A stretch of 64,000 bases of DNA from Mytilus trossulus. Lineage: Eukaryota; Mollusca; Bivalvia; Mytilida; Mytilidae. A program made the position numbers and the translations under genes. Location of the stretch: the NCBI RefSeq assembly GCF_036588685.1, contig NC_086386.1:3274710-3338709 (forward strand). Direction: 5' to 3'. Positions 23,700 through 36,388 of the stretch are shown in pieces (within the stretch, counting starts at the first letter, position 1; every line of letters begins with the position of its first letter). The notes below the pieces were generated by a model. It was not told where the DNA came from and searched no databases. It saw only the letters and a list, made by a program, of their open reading frames with translations.

Positions 23700-24172
23700 G
23701 TTCCCGTTCCATGTGATCTTAATTTAACTATACAGAGGAATCCATGTAAACACACTATGGACCTGTTAAATGGTCAGTCATTTTCTTGCCACAACTGTGA
23801 GTGGTATTGACAATCTTTTAAAAGTTTTATCTTGACTGTAAATGGCAGTTATTCATGATCTGTTAACTTACAGGTCTGCTTTTTAAAAAGATTAAAAACT
23901 CCAATTTTGTGTATTGATTTACACAACACAGTTAACTGTTAACAGCCCTCCAAATATTCACTGTATGTAAATCACCCAAACTAACAGTCATTAACAGTCA
24001 AGGTATAAGTTACAAAAGAAAGTCAATGTTATTCCTATGAACAGTTACACAGAAAATGACTGTACAACTTAAACACTTAAATATTGTTTGGTTCATAGTG
24101 AAAGTATCTGACATTCCTCAAGGTTCAACATATGATAGTCATTTTATAATTGTTATAAATATTGCTCATGTA

Positions 24173-24178
24173 AATAAA
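24173..24178 (+). terminator. Candidate EMC7 polyadenylation signal
   Basis: AATAAA, about 475 bp after the EMC7 stop, in CATGTAAATAAAGG. Position is plausible for a 3' UTR; other AATAAA motifs lie further down. Confidence 0.4.
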
Positions 24179-24254
24179 GGTACAGTGTAAATATGATGTT
24201 TTAAATTCCTTCAACTAAAGTAGAGTATCAAGTATTGACTGTATTTGTCCAAAT

Positions 24255-24440
24255 AACTTATTACTGTGAATTCAATATTATTGCAATTTTAGGCTTAAAT
24301 GCGATTTTACTTTTTACAATTTTGAGAAAACTCCTATTTAATTCATATGAAATATTTCAAAATGGGAGTTTGAATTATTGCGTTTACAACTCTGTCGCAT
24401 TTTTCGCTTTAATTAAAACCTTGCAATAATGTCTGAATTG
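24255..24440. mobile_element. MITE-like inverted repeat
   Basis: Left GAATTCAATATTATTGCAAT and right TTGCAATAATGTCTGAATTG are imperfect complements. The right end resembles that of the 4477-4687 element. The open frame inside (24235-24429) is not considered a gene. Confidence 0.4.
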
Positions 24441-26748
24441 ATATTATTGATGTGCAAATGATTGGACAATGTAATTTGATGATGTTTTAACATAATGATG
24501 TATATATCTTCAATGTTTTTTCCATAATTTCAATGAATTTATCTTAATTTTTTGTTGGACAATATGCATATATTACACATTCTTTCTTTCTTTTAACAAA
24601 AAATGTCTCAATTGTACAGGTATGTACCTGGTACAAAAATACAATTTTCAGTTCAAATAATGTAAAATAACAATGCTATGTTTTAATTTTTGTTTTGATA
24701 AACATGATAAAATTTAATATAACAATGATTTCAAACACAAACAAATTCTGAATTATTTTTTACTGTTCTTAGGCAATAGATTTGCTGTAAGCATGATAAG
24801 ATTGTTTTTATCCATAAATGTTGATTATTCTTCATAGATGTTTAATGTGTAATGAATTATACCCACCAAATCAGATAAGCCTACTAACATGCTTGAATAA
24901 TATAATTTTGCATGTAACGTGTCTTCTGATAGGCTGAATTTATTTTGATATGAGCCCATAGATGATAGAAATAATTAAGTCATGTGACCGTGACGTCATC
25001 AATGTTTTTTCATGGTTTTCTACGGTTCAAAATGGAATTTAGAATTAAATTATAAGAAATGATTGTAATATTTTTTCTGTCTATTAGAAATAACATAAAA
25101 AAATGTGGTGCCCACTGTTAAATAACCCGCTACGGGCGTTATTCAGTGTGCATCAAATTTTTTATGTTATTTCTTCATAGGAAGAAAAAATATTACAGTC
25201 ATTCCTTAATGGTACCTAAGGGAACATGTTATTTACAGTTAATGATATAATAAAACATTCTTATCATTTAAGCCAAGTTTGATATTTCTACATGAATCAA
25301 AACAAGACTGATATTCTATATTGTAGTTTTCACTTTATCCCAACACTAACATGTTTTCTTTACAACTGTTAGTGACATGCTGTCTTCAAATTTAAAGATT
25401 AAATAACAAAAACAGCTATTCTATTTTTTTGTATCATGTTTCAAGTTTCTTTCTGTTTTATTGTAATTGTTTCAATTGTTTGAATTTGTTGTCCTTATTT
25501 TATCCTGATGTCAATTAATTCAAAGTACATATGTGAACGGTATAGTTGAAGATTTTCCATCCAGTCAGACTGTTAATGTTAAACTAGAAATATTTCTGTA
25601 CTTTCTGTCAGCATGTTGGAATGGATTGAAAAAAATGAAATGTGCAATACATATACATCTATTAACAGTTAACAGGCTATTATTTGAACTTGGATTTATT
25701 TTTATTTATTGAATTTGCATAATTTCTTGTGCTTAAAAATTCCTTGTTTATTCTGTACTTTATTGTTCTGTGCCGTGAAGAACACTTTCTATTTACAAAG
25801 AAAAATGGTACATTTTCAATAGAATGTACTGAGTCACCCTCAACTCTATCTATTCAAAATACATGGAAAGTGTTATGAACTGCTCAAAACATTATGATAC
25901 CAAATAAAACCTGGAATACATGGAATTTATTTAAATTCTAAGTATAAAAAGTTATGTTAATTCCATAAACTCTAAATAATTCCAAGTTCAAATAATAGCC
26001 TGTTAGTTATATATTGTCTTTCATTATATTTATTTGGCACCACATCTTTTCCATCAAAAATGCCTGGTTTCTTATTGACCTATTAATATGTTTGATATAT
26101 TTTAATGTTATTTATGTGCACCATCTGTATGTAAAATCCACTTTCAGGGGGAGATAACTGCACAATTACACCATATTTATGTGTTATACATGTAAATGTG
26201 TTGGTTTTTTAAATTAAATAAATAGATAAATGCATTTGGTTAATTTTCTATTGAGTTACTGGAGACACTAATAATAAGATATTTTTTTAATAGGTTCAGT
26301 TGCATATACATAATAGTATTCCTTGTTTTCAAAATTCCAATAGGGAACATACTTTATATAACGCATAATGTCATAATAGTATTTTCACCATATTTATGAA
26401 ATATCAAGATATGATTTTTGACATTACTAAAGGAAGGATCACATTTTTTTTAATTTTCTTCAAATGATGTGTTTAACTGTGATATTATATTTGTTTTATT
26501 GAACCAGAATAAAAATTCTGTCAATCTTCATTTATTTCACTTCAAATTGAACTTGATGTGTTTAAACTTATTTTCAAATACTTTTACTTTTTGGCTGATG
26601 TAAATTGTAAATTTTATTTCTCAAAAACAAATGTTAAAAATGGGGAAATTTGTAATAATACAGAAAATCTTAAAATCTTTGCAGATTTGTTGTGAATTAA
26701 CATAATGGTTTTCTTATACAATAAAAGGAAATTTTATAATTATTTGAT
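24441..26748. other. EMC7 downstream flank, one hairpin, otherwise no gene
   Basis: AT-rich, with the hairpin listed separately (25057-25206). No coding exon found on either strand. Confidence 0.5.
25057..25206. mobile_element. 150-bp near-perfect hairpin (MITE or foldback)
   Basis: The left arm AGAAATGATTGTAATATTTT, then AGAAATAACATAAAAAAATG, is mirrored by ATTTTTTATGTTATTTCTTC and AAAAATATTACAGTCATTCC. The centre holds AACCCGCTACGGGCGTTATT. The arms are about 60 bp with few mismatches. Confidence 0.75.
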
Positions 26749-27315
26749 TTAAGGTGGCTCGGGACTATTCGACTGCGCATTATTTCACGCATGAATTTCA
26801 AAAGTATTTGTCGTAAATTTGATATAACTTTTTAAAATATGTTGATTGATTAGAAATGTTAAATCATTGTAGTTATGTGAATAATAAAATATTTTCGTTA
26901 TAATCCGTATTTTTTAACAGGGTCAAAATGACATTTCACCCATTTTCCCCATTTTCGCGCCAAAATTTGGGTTTAAAGGCGAAATTTTTTTTTTCCCTTA
27001 TCGGTGACCTATTTTTTTTATTTGCTCATTCTTTGAAGCTATATTTCAGCTTTTTCTATTACAGATTTGGACCAAGTGTCATAGAACGTTTTTTGATAAT
27101 CTGATAAAAATATGTCAAACACCTCTATTTTCCCTATCATTTCATTGAAAAATGGTCCCTTTTACAAACCTGTTTAAAAGTAAAATTTTGAGCTTAAATG
27201 GTCCGTGACCCCCTATTTTTTTTCGACCAATTTAACTCAATTTCTGTTAAGAATAAAATAACAAAAATTACAGCAGTTCTGATAGAAACTTTGAAAAGTC
27301 CCCGAGCCACCTTAA
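26749..27315. mobile_element. TTAA-flanked MITE with AAGGTGGCTCGGG termini
   Basis: The left end is TTAAGGTGGCTCGGGACT and the right end is AGTCCCCGAGCCACCTTAA, inverted over about 18 bp with one gap. TTAA at both ends is the target preference of piggyBac-type transposases, so a non-autonomous relative is possible (inference). The open frame 27198-27413 crosses the right end and is not a gene. Confidence 0.7.
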
Positions 27316-28013
27316 GTCTGTTTGCAAAACTTGCATGTATGTATGTTAAAAATATACTCAGGTCATGTGCTTTCTTTTATTATAGTTCTTTAACACTTGG
27401 ACATGTGATTTGATTAAAATTATTGAACTGCAGACAATTTGTGAATGTTTGTTGATTTTTAGTACATGTAAATTTTCTTGTCTGTTATGTATATAAAGAA
27501 TTTATCATGCATTTATGTATTTTTGCAAATGTGGTTAATTTAAACAGTTTTTATACATATTAGTATAAAGATTTGACAAAGACATTTAGGAAATATTAAA
27601 AACACAAGCAAATTTTGTAAGTTCTTTTCTGAACTTCTAATTCATAACACATTGTAGAAGTCAAATCAAAGTAAAATGTAAATAAAGACACAAAGGTTAT
27701 CATGGTTATCAGACGTATTATTGCCTATAGTTTTACAAGAGAGTTGACAAATTTGAAGTACAGATTTTTCCACCTGCTCATTATATCAAGGATTGTGATT
27801 ATATCTCCCAGAGTTACTGTTTTAAACTTGTATCCTGTACCTATTGTTATTATTTAATTAGAACAACTTATTTGTACACCACTGTACAATAAATATGTGT
27901 AAATTATGTCCTCTTTGTAAATTAAACTTTTGTAATAAAATTTAAACAGAGAAAGCAATAAGTTTTTGTTCAATTTCTCCAATACTAGAAGCATAATGGC
28001 AATAAGTATATTT
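27316..28013. other. No gene seen
   Basis: AT-rich sequence with no recognised repeat or ORF. Confidence 0.45.
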
Positions 28014-28142
28014 AGGAGATAACTGTATTGTATTTTAAGCTCCGACGGCATTGATTTGGGATTTGATGGTAGCAAATTAAGTTTACTGGCAACACATTTA
28101 TTGATGCCGTCAGAGCTTAAAATACAATATTGTTATCTCCAT
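28014..28142. mobile_element. Hairpin MITE with ~40-bp arms
   Basis: GGAGATAACTGTATTGTATT then TTAAGCTCCGACGGCATTGA is mirrored by TTGATGCCGTCAGAGCTTAA and AATACAATATTGTTATCTCC. The loop is about 45 bp. Non-coding. Confidence 0.75.
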
Positions 28143-28454
28143 TCTAATAAAACTGACAAAAAACAACGTTAAAACATGTAATTAAAATCTGTCTTATGCC
28201 GTCTCCGCTTGCCCGTACGTTCCATAGCATCAATTGATGCCATGTAAAAAAGTGACCTAATCCAATCAAAATGAACATTACAAACATTGTTGCATTAGAA
28301 TTGTGCATTGAATGATTGCAAGGTGCACATATCTTTCTTGCAGGTGTCATCTGACCATGACCTCTTAAACAATTCATTGTTAAATGTTAAGTTTCCCTAA
28401 TTAGGTAGTTTTGTCAGTTTCCATACACAATAAGTCAATCATATATGGAGTGTG
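28143..28454. other. No gene seen
   Basis: Contains a GACAGGTGTCATCTGACC-like fragment (about 28340-28360, ACCTCTTAAACAATTC) related to the family-3 repeat that follows. Nothing else recognised. Confidence 0.4.
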
Positions 28455-30118
28455 GAATGTTTTTTGTTGAGCCTGCAACTTTTGTCACAGAATGCTCTAA
28501 AAATAAGGATAGTGATCTGCCAGTGGCAGTGGTGTTAGCTTACTTCTTAAAATCTTTATTAGACCTGGATGCTTTATACTTTGTTTATAGATGCCCCAAT
28601 TTACTGTCTGTCATGTACTTTGTTTATAGATGCCTCAATTTACGAAGTGTCTGTCAGTCACATGTCTATTGTCATTGACCTCATTTTCATGGTTTTGTGA
28701 CTACTTGAAAAAAGTTAAGATTTTTTTAATGATAATTTCTCTCTTATTATGAGTAATAGGAGAAGTAAATTTGGTAGATGGGTACCTTGCAAGGTCCTCA
28801 TGCCCATCTGACAGTTTTCACATGAGTTTGATCAGAAAACAAGGTTAAGTTTTGGTGGTCAAGAACATATCTCAGATACTATTAGCAATAGGTCTAGTAT
28901 ATTATGTGTTCAGAATGACTGTAATGTGTACATGCGCAAGTGACAGGTGTCCTCTGACCTTGACCTTATTTTCATGGTTCGTTGATTATAGTTGAGTTTA
29001 TTTAAGTTAAGTTTTTTGTCGAGCCTGCAACTTTTGTTGCAGAAAGCTCGACATAGGGATTGTGATCCTGCGGGGGGCGGCGGCGGCGTTAGCTAACTTC
29101 TTAAAAGCTTTATATTTTAGAAGGTAGAAGACCTGGATGCCTCATACTTTGTATATAGATGCCTCATGCTACGAACTTTCCGTCAGTCACATGTCAAATG
29201 TCCTTGACCTCATTTTCATTGTTCAGTGACTACTAGAAAAATATTTAATAATTTTTGTAATTTTAAATTCTTTCTTATTATAAGTAATTGGATAACTGTA
29301 TTTGGTATGTGCGTACCTTGCAAGGTCCTCATGCCTGTCAGATAGTTTACACTTGACCTCGACCTCATTTCATGGATCAGTGAACAAGGTTAAGTTTTGG
29401 TAGTCAAGTCCATATCTGGGATACTTTAAGCAATAGGTATAGTATATTCGGTGTATGGAATGATTGTAAGGTGTACATGTCTAGCTGACAGGTGTCATCT
29501 GACCTTGACCTAATTTTCATGGTTGAGCTGTCAAAGTTAAGTTTTTGAGTTTTGGTCTATTTTTCAAATACTTTATGCATTAGGTCAGCTATATTTGGTG
29601 TAAAGAAATATTTTATGATCTATTTGTCTGTTACGCAGGTTTTATTTGACCTTGACCTCATTTTCTAGGTCCATTGCTAAGTGTGAAGTGTTTGTGTTTG
29701 GGTCTGTTTTTCTTAAATCATAAGCAATAAGTCAACTATATTTTTTGTATTGAAAAATTGTTAGCTGTACATGTCTGCCTGGCATGGTTCATCTGACCTT
29801 GACCTCATCTTCATGGTTCATTGATCAATGTTATGTTTCTTGGTTAATGTGACATGTAATAAAGCTTTATATTTAGGTCTATCAACATAGTATCAATGAT
29901 AAGTTAAGAAGGCGAGACATTTCAGCATGTGCACTCTTGTGTGTTTTTGTCAGCTTTTCATATATCTGCATGCAATAGGTCTACTATATATGGTGAATGG
30001 AATGATGGTAAGGTGTATATGTTTAGCTGGTAGGTGTCATCTGACCTTGACCTCATGGTTCAGTGGTTAAAGTTAAGTTTTGAGTTTTGGTTTTTAGAAA
30101 TATCCAATATCTTGACTA
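28455..30118 (+). repeat. Family-3 dispersed repeat, one partial and one near-complete copy plus a third start
   Basis: Copy 1 starts at about 28466 (TTGAGCCTGCAACTTTTGTC). Copy 2 starts at 29018 with a stem, GTCGAGCCTGCAAC facing GTTGCAGAAAGCTCGAC, then a GGCGGCGGCGGCG run, and ends with GGCGAGACATTTCAGCATGT at about 29930. Inside, a degenerate ~160-180-bp unit (ATCTGACCTTGACCTCATTT, ATGGTTCA) recurs at least seven times. A third copy from about 29945 is cut at about 30118 by a retroelement and resumes at 30766. Confidence 0.65.
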
Positions 30119-30129
30119 ACATCGAGAAA

Positions 30130-30765
30130 TTGACAATGAGGGTCTGTTGAAAACAAAACTTTACGACAACAGAGATGATTTCAGCTTCCCAATTGTGAAC
30201 TTTCCATTTCTATGTAGCAATATTCTAGCAGAGCCTGTATACGGAGTATATGTCTCCCAATCGGTACGACATTCCCGTGCTTGTATTTCCGATCTTAATT
30301 TCCTTGATAGAGGGTTGCCGCTCACATGCAAGCTATTAAACCAAGACTTCCATATAGTGACGTTTAAATCATTCTTTGTTAATTTTACGGACGCTTTCAC
30401 GAATTGGTTGACCGTTATGGAATATCCGTTTCACAGATGATATTGGATATGTTCCTTATGTCCTTAACTGCAATCCCATTTCCTTTTCACGGATGTGACC
30501 TACCGAATTAGACTTTGCCGAGGTTGTAATTACATGAGCAACATGACGGGTGCCACCTGTGGAGCAGGATTTGCTTACCCTTCCCGAGCACCTAAGCTCA
30601 TCCCCGTTTTTTGGTTGGGTTCGTGTTGCTTAGTCTTTAGTTTTGTATGTTGTGTCTTGTGTAGTTTTATTAGTCTGTTTGTTTTATTCTTTTTATAGCC
30701 AGTTTATTTTCGATCTATAAGTTTGAATGTCCCTCTGGTATCTTTCGCTCCTCTTTTGGAGTAAA
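30130..30765 (+). mobile_element. Retroelement fragment: reverse-transcriptase ORF C terminus plus 3' UTR
   Basis: 30147-30440 encodes a 97-residue piece with TKLYDNRDDFSFPIVNFPF, LAEPVYGVYVSQSVRHSRAC and LNFLDRGLPLTCKLLNQDF. I recognise this as the C-terminal part of a reverse-transcriptase polyprotein common in aquatic invertebrates. It is followed by a 3' UTR ending TTTGAATGTCCCTCTGGTAT and CTTTCGC. The 5' part is absent. It splits a family-3 repeat copy. The small ORF at 30495-30698 is within the UTR. Confidence 0.75.
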
Positions 30766-30840
30766 GCTTTATATTTAGGACTATCAATAAGAAATCAATT
30801 GTTAGTAAAGAAGGCGAGACATTTGTGTACTCTTGTTTTA
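30766..30840 (+). repeat. Distal end of the interrupted family-3 copy
   Basis: AAAGCTTTATATTTAGGACT, then GAAGGCGAGACATTTGTGTA, matches the end of the 29018-29945 copy. Its separation from the rest by the retroelement dates the insertion after the repeat. Confidence 0.65.
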
Positions 30841-31582
30841 AATTCATACAGATTGGCTTCATATTATACTAGGTTCTAAGTCCATTGTGACTTTTTACAA
30901 TTTTCTTATTATCTACGTCAAGTCGAAATGATTGATTGAAGTAGCATGTGTACGGACGGCTTACTGATGAAGACTCTTTGTTTATGATGTTTTCGTAAAT
31001 CTGTACATTTGTACTTCTTTCTAGGTTTGCTTGATCTCCAAATTAAAAGTATAACGGTTACTTTTGTCTTATTCATCTGCAGTAGCTTATTCATTTTCGA
31101 GTTGAAAACTCATCACGGAAAATCCGCCAGATTGACTACTGACATGCTTTAGGTACTTGTTACTATGATTTAATAAATGATGTGAAATTTGCTAATTTCC
31201 AATGTCCAGTTCATCCGGGATTTGCTTACTTAAATAAAGGAAACATTACTTGCACATATGAAGTATCTTAAAGGTAACCTCATGCAAATTTTGAATGGAT
31301 GATAATTTTAATGACATCTAATTTGATGCTTGGTCCGTTTCTGTGTGTGTTGCGTTTCGGTGTTGTGTCTTTGTTCTCCTCTTATATTTAATGCGTTTCC
31401 ATCAATTTTAGTTTGTTACCCTGATTTAGTTTTTTGTCCATGAATTTATGAGTTTCGAACAGCGGTATACTACTGTTGCCTTTATTTAACTATAAAAAGC
31501 CTGTACAATGTAGACTATCAACCTGCAATTAGGTCAGTAATGATCATTGATTATATAATGGAATAGACTCACTATATACACC
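30841..31582. other. Retroelement-derived fragments, no gene
   Basis: 31320-31490 has AATTTATGAGTTTCGAACAG and GGTATACTACTGTTGCCTTT, a tail also seen at 45.05-45.09 kb, so a degraded retroelement 3' region. The rest is not recognised. Confidence 0.45.
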
Positions 31583-32560
31583 ATAAAATTGAGAATGGAA
31601 ATGGGGAATGTGTCAAAGAGACAACAACCCGACCAAAATAAAAATAAAACAACAGCAGAAGGTCACCAACGGGTCTTCAATGTAGCGGAGGCGTCCTTCA
31701 GCTGGCCCCTAAACAAATATATACTAGTTCAGTGATAATGAATGTCATACTAATTTCCAAATTGTACACAAGAAACTAAAATTAAAATAATACAAGACTA
31801 ACAAAGGCCAGAGGCTCCTGACTTGGGACAGGCGTAAAAATGCGGCGGGGTTAAGCATGTTTGTGAGATCTCCCCCCCCCCCCCCCCCCTCTTCCCTATA
31901 CCTCTAACCAATGTAGAAAAGTAAACGCATAACAATACGCACATTATAATTCAGTTCAAGAGAAGTCCGAGTCTGATGTCAGAAGATGTAACCAAAGAAA
32001 ATAAACAAAATGACAATAATACATAAATAACAACAGACTACTATCAGTTAACTGACATGCCAGCTCCAGACTTCAATTAAACTGACTGAAAGATTATGAT
32101 TTCATCATATGAACATCAGGCACAATCCTTCCCGTTATGGGTTTAGTATCACACCATCATAACATATATGAGAAGAACATAACCCGTGTCATGCCAACAA
32201 CTGTTTTTAGAATAAATGTGTTTAGTTCCGATGCAAAGACCTTATCAGTGACTCAATATTAACGCCAAAATATGCAACCTTTTATGACTTGACAACAGTA
32301 TCGTAATTATAACCCTTCTTAATAAGTCTATTCAAATGTTTGTTAGTTTCCGAGGTGAATACTGACACCTTTGTGCTTTATAAAGAATTTTTCCATAAAA
32401 AATTGGATGTGAAATACCTGAACGTATATGAAGTCTGCATGTTGAGCTATATTTACGAATGATGTCCTTATACCGATTATAAAATTTAGTAAATGTTTTG
32501 ACTAGTTTGTGATATCGAAAACCCTGGTGCAATAATTTTACATAAATACCAGACCGATAA
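31583..32560 (-). mobile_element. Family-1 retroelement, 5'-truncated copy with end of its RT ORF
   Basis: On the minus strand it starts in an ORF remnant (32532-32332; LVKTFTKFYNRYKDIIRKY, RCQYSPRKLTNI). That matches the C-terminal thumb-like part of the same reverse-transcriptase class as the 30-kb fragment. A ~700-bp 3' UTR follows and ends at the family terminus (TTCTCAATTTTAT). A poly(C) run of about 23 lies at 31868-31890. Copy 43870-44652 is its plus-strand relative. Confidence 0.75.
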
Positions 32561-33569
32561 CATGAAAATGAGTAGGGGATTTAACAACACTGATTCAACA
32601 CCTCAAGGCAAACACAGGTTTCAGTAAGTCGTTCCTCTTGAAATTGGTTACTGTCTTTCTGTCTTTTTTGTTTTCTTTTTATTATTATTTGTTTTACATA
32701 AATCAGGCCGTTGGGTTTCTTGTATGGGATTTTCCACATTTTGTCAAGTCATGGGATGTGCTCATTGATAAACAAAAATGAAAACAACAAGTTAAATAGT
32801 TTTATGCGTCCGAGGCTCTTTTCTGGATTGACCTTCATCAGGCAACTGGTGCACTGAATTATAGATGCTTACATCTTAGTCATTATTGACGATCATACCA
32901 CATCTCCCTAGTTTTATATTTTATCACATTTCAAATTAAATGAAACATAAATAATACTGATAACTCATTTAATCATGATTATTGTTTATGTCTCTGATTG
33001 CATCAACATAATACATCTACATTTTGTATTTCTATATGGTAAACAACATATAATACATGTATTTCTCTATTACGATGTAAACAATATAAATTTCAAACTA
33101 TTACAAAATTACAAAATGGTAATAAAATATCAGTATGTATTTTTACTTAATTACAAATCTATATAAATCCATCAAACCTTTAGAGTCCTTTTATCACAAT
33201 ATTTGAAGATTGATTTTGTGGTTATTTACGAAGACTTTCACTATAGACTTCAGCATTCATTGGTCGTATGACACCTCTTGACTATCAGTATAAATACTAA
33301 GATAAGAGGGTACCCAGAATCTGACAGGTTTAGTCAAATGATTAATTTATGGATTAAAGTCTTGGAAAATATTGGAAATGAAGGCTTTGATATATTACAG
33401 ATCCTTAAAAATATATGCAATTGTTAAAAATAAAATTAATTCTAAATTAGTTACAATTTTGGTTGACAGTAAACACTCAAGCATTGTATATCCTTTTTGT
33501 AAATGAAGTTAAAGAAACATTAAATCAGTGAATATTAATTGTGTTGAGGTAGGGAATACCCTCAAACAG
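32561..33569. other. No gene; possible retroelement debris
   Basis: 32800-32850 (TTTTATGCGTCCGAGGCTCT) looks repeat-like. 32886-32912 has GACGATCATACCACATCTCC, a family-2 tail fragment. The rest is AT-rich and not recognised. Confidence 0.4.
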
Positions 33570-34375
33570 TAAAAGCTGTTATTTGAAAGCTAAATTCCTA
33601 CAAGATATTTCTCCCAAACAAGAGAAGCTGTTATTTGAAAGCTAAATTCCTACAAGATATTTCTCCCAAACAAGAGAAGCTGTTATTTGAAAGCTAAATT
33701 CCTACAAGATATTTCTCCCAAACAAGAGAAGCTGTTATTTGAAAGATAAATTCCTACAAGATATTTTTCCCAAACAAGAGAAGCTGTTATTTGAAAGCTA
33801 ACTTCCTACAGCGGATTTGTCCAAAAAAGTGGAAGCTGTTATTTGAAAGATAACTTAGTACAAGGATTTTCTCCAAAGGAGTAGAAGCTGTTATTTAAAA
33901 GCTATCTCCCTAAAAGGGGATTTCACAAAAAGAGTGGAAGCTGTTATTTGAAAGCTAACAAGGGATTTCTTTAAAACAGTGGAAGCTGTTATTTGAAAGC
34001 TAACCTTCTACAGAGAATTTCCCCCAAACAGTGGAAGCTATTATTTGAAAGCTAACATCCTACAGGGGATTTCTCCAAAACATTGGAAGCTGTTATTTGA
34101 AAGCTAACATCCTACAGGGGATTTCTCCAAAACAGTGGAAGCTGTTATTTAAAAGCTAACTTTCTACAGGGGATTTCTTTAAAACAGTAGAAGCTGTTAT
34201 TTGAAAGCTAACTTTCCACAGGGGATTCCTCCAAAACAGTGAATGCTGTTATTTGAAAGCTAATTTCCCACAGGGAATTTTTCCAAAACAGTGGACGCTA
34301 TTTTTTTAAGGCTAACTTTCCACGGGGGATTTCTCCAAAACAGTAGACGCTGTCATGTAAAAGTGTATTTCCTAC
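33570..34375 (+). repeat. 52-bp minisatellite (~15 copies)
   Basis: AAGCTGTTATTTGAAAGCTA recurs at about 33573, 33625, 33677, 33729 and 33781 with 52-bp spacing, then with slight length variation to about 34341. The first four units are nearly identical; the later ones are diverged. No splice-site seed was found, unlike the MITD1 arrays. Confidence 0.9.
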
Positions 34376-34535
34376 AGATACCTAGAGGCTTGACAAAGAA
34401 ATGTTAAAAGTTTCCAATTTGAAAATTGTTCTTACATGGATATTTATCTCAAATAGTTGAAACTGCCAAGTTAAAACTGGTATAATGAAATAGATGCCAT
34501 TTTTAAAAAAAATCTTCTTCAAATAAAAATAAAAA

Positions 34536-34735
34536 AATAACAAACTCTTCAGTAAAATAACACCAGCATGGTAAAACTGTTCTTTGATAAAAAAAAAAAA
34601 AAAAATAACAAACTGTCTTCAGTTAAATAACACCAGCTTGGTAAAACAGTTCCATAATACAAATAACAAACTGACTTCTGAATCAGTATAATAACACCCA
34701 CTTGATAAAACTGTTTTTTGATAAAACAAAAACAT
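34536..34735 (+). repeat. Three-copy ~60-70-bp tandem repeat
   Basis: AATAACAAACT starts copies at about 34536, 34606 and 34663, followed by AATAACACCAGC and TTGGTAAAACTGTT. An A-run interrupts the first spacer. Confidence 0.7.
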
Positions 34736-36388
34736 AATAAAGCTATAAACAAGTATGTGATAATACATATGGAGAAGTATTGCGAATAACAGGCTGTAAA
34801 AGTATATATAAAAAAAAGGTACTTTGGTTATTAAACTAATTAAGTAATTCAAGACTGTTTACATATTTAAACGATATACAAACATAAAGAAATCATGTAC
34901 AATGTAATTACAGATGTAACAGTAAAATCTTTTTATGCGAATTTTACAGAATATGCGTTATTTTAAATGATTCAGAAATATGTCCCCATAAAATATTTAA
35001 GAAAACAAAACTGAAGGACCTCCCATCTAGACCCTCACAAAACAAATAAAACTTTTCGTGTCACTGTCATATTTTACCTGTATCTTAAGACTTGATTAAC
35101 ATATTGGAGTTTCCATGGAATATATTCTTATTTCATATCAATGTAATAAGAGTTTGAAATACTACTCATATTCTGTGAGTGTAAGACACAAATGATACAA
35201 GAAGTATACAATTTACAAATATTAAAACACAAGGAAAATAAATCAAAAAAGACATAAAAATAAGTAGTGTTTTCTTAATCTAGTTATCATATCATTGACA
35301 AATGCACACAAACTCAAGTTACTAATAAAAGTTCAATAATCATTACATTTTAATCAAAATCTTCATAATTCTAAGACATATATATAAAAATCTAAATAGT
35401 CAACTTTTCTACCTTCTGATATTAAAAAAAAATGTGAATGCTGCCACAGCCAGATAAGCATTTGTATGTCTCATATTATCAATCATTTGTATCCGAGTAG
35501 ACAACAAACGTACAGTGAATCATTGACAAGTCAAAAGGAAAAGATATTGACACCATTCCTAAAACATTGACCCTTATGAATTAAAAAAAATCCTTCAAAG
35601 CTGAGTACTTGTAAATCATAGTCAAAGCATATTCATGCCCTTGTTAAATGAATATTGACATAATATTTTTTCATATCTGTTTTTCTATAAACATCTTCTT
35701 AGAACTCCGGTGCTTTGAAGCTTAGTTGCCAGTCTCAACTTGATTTTTGGTTGCTGTTTAGATAACGCTTTTCTGACAGATTTAGTACTCTCTTTATGAC
35801 AGCCTATTTGTACTTTATATAAGTCTGTCTACTAAATTCACATTAGTATGACGGGATAAATTAATAACTTATACATATATTAGAAAAACAGGAATCATGC
35901 ATAGAAAGCAACAAACATAGCTATAACATAAAATGGTAGTCTATACTTATATACAGTGTAAATATGTCATATACACTGTCATATGTACATAAAATGAGAG
36001 TTTATATTTATACTTATAATATCAAGTTATCTACAACAAAATTAAACCTTAAATTTTAGTCAATTAGTTTTAAAGTGTAAATATTTGATACAAACACTAA
36101 CGCATGGAAAATTTAGCATGAAAATTTATAAGCATAAACCCTGATCTGACTCTACAATAAGAAGATGTGTGACTTAAGTAAACAATGAAAACTATGTAGT
36201 ACTGATAGAAATATAATGTTTACTAAATTGGGTGTGGTTGTATTTATTTGCTTCAACAACAGTTTTACTGCACCTAAATCAAATATGTTGTTCGGTTCCT
36301 ACTGATATGTTTCTGAACTGCTGGTTTTTCAACATAACTTTAGAAATCGACGAGTAACGAAAAGTATTTAAAATGATTTCATTTCCTG
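34736..36388. other. 3' flank / UTR of the STAND-ankyrin gene, no other gene
   Basis: Long AT-rich stretch after the ankyrin gene's end on the minus strand. No exon, hairpin or recognised repeat. It likely includes the gene's 3' UTR. Confidence 0.45.
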
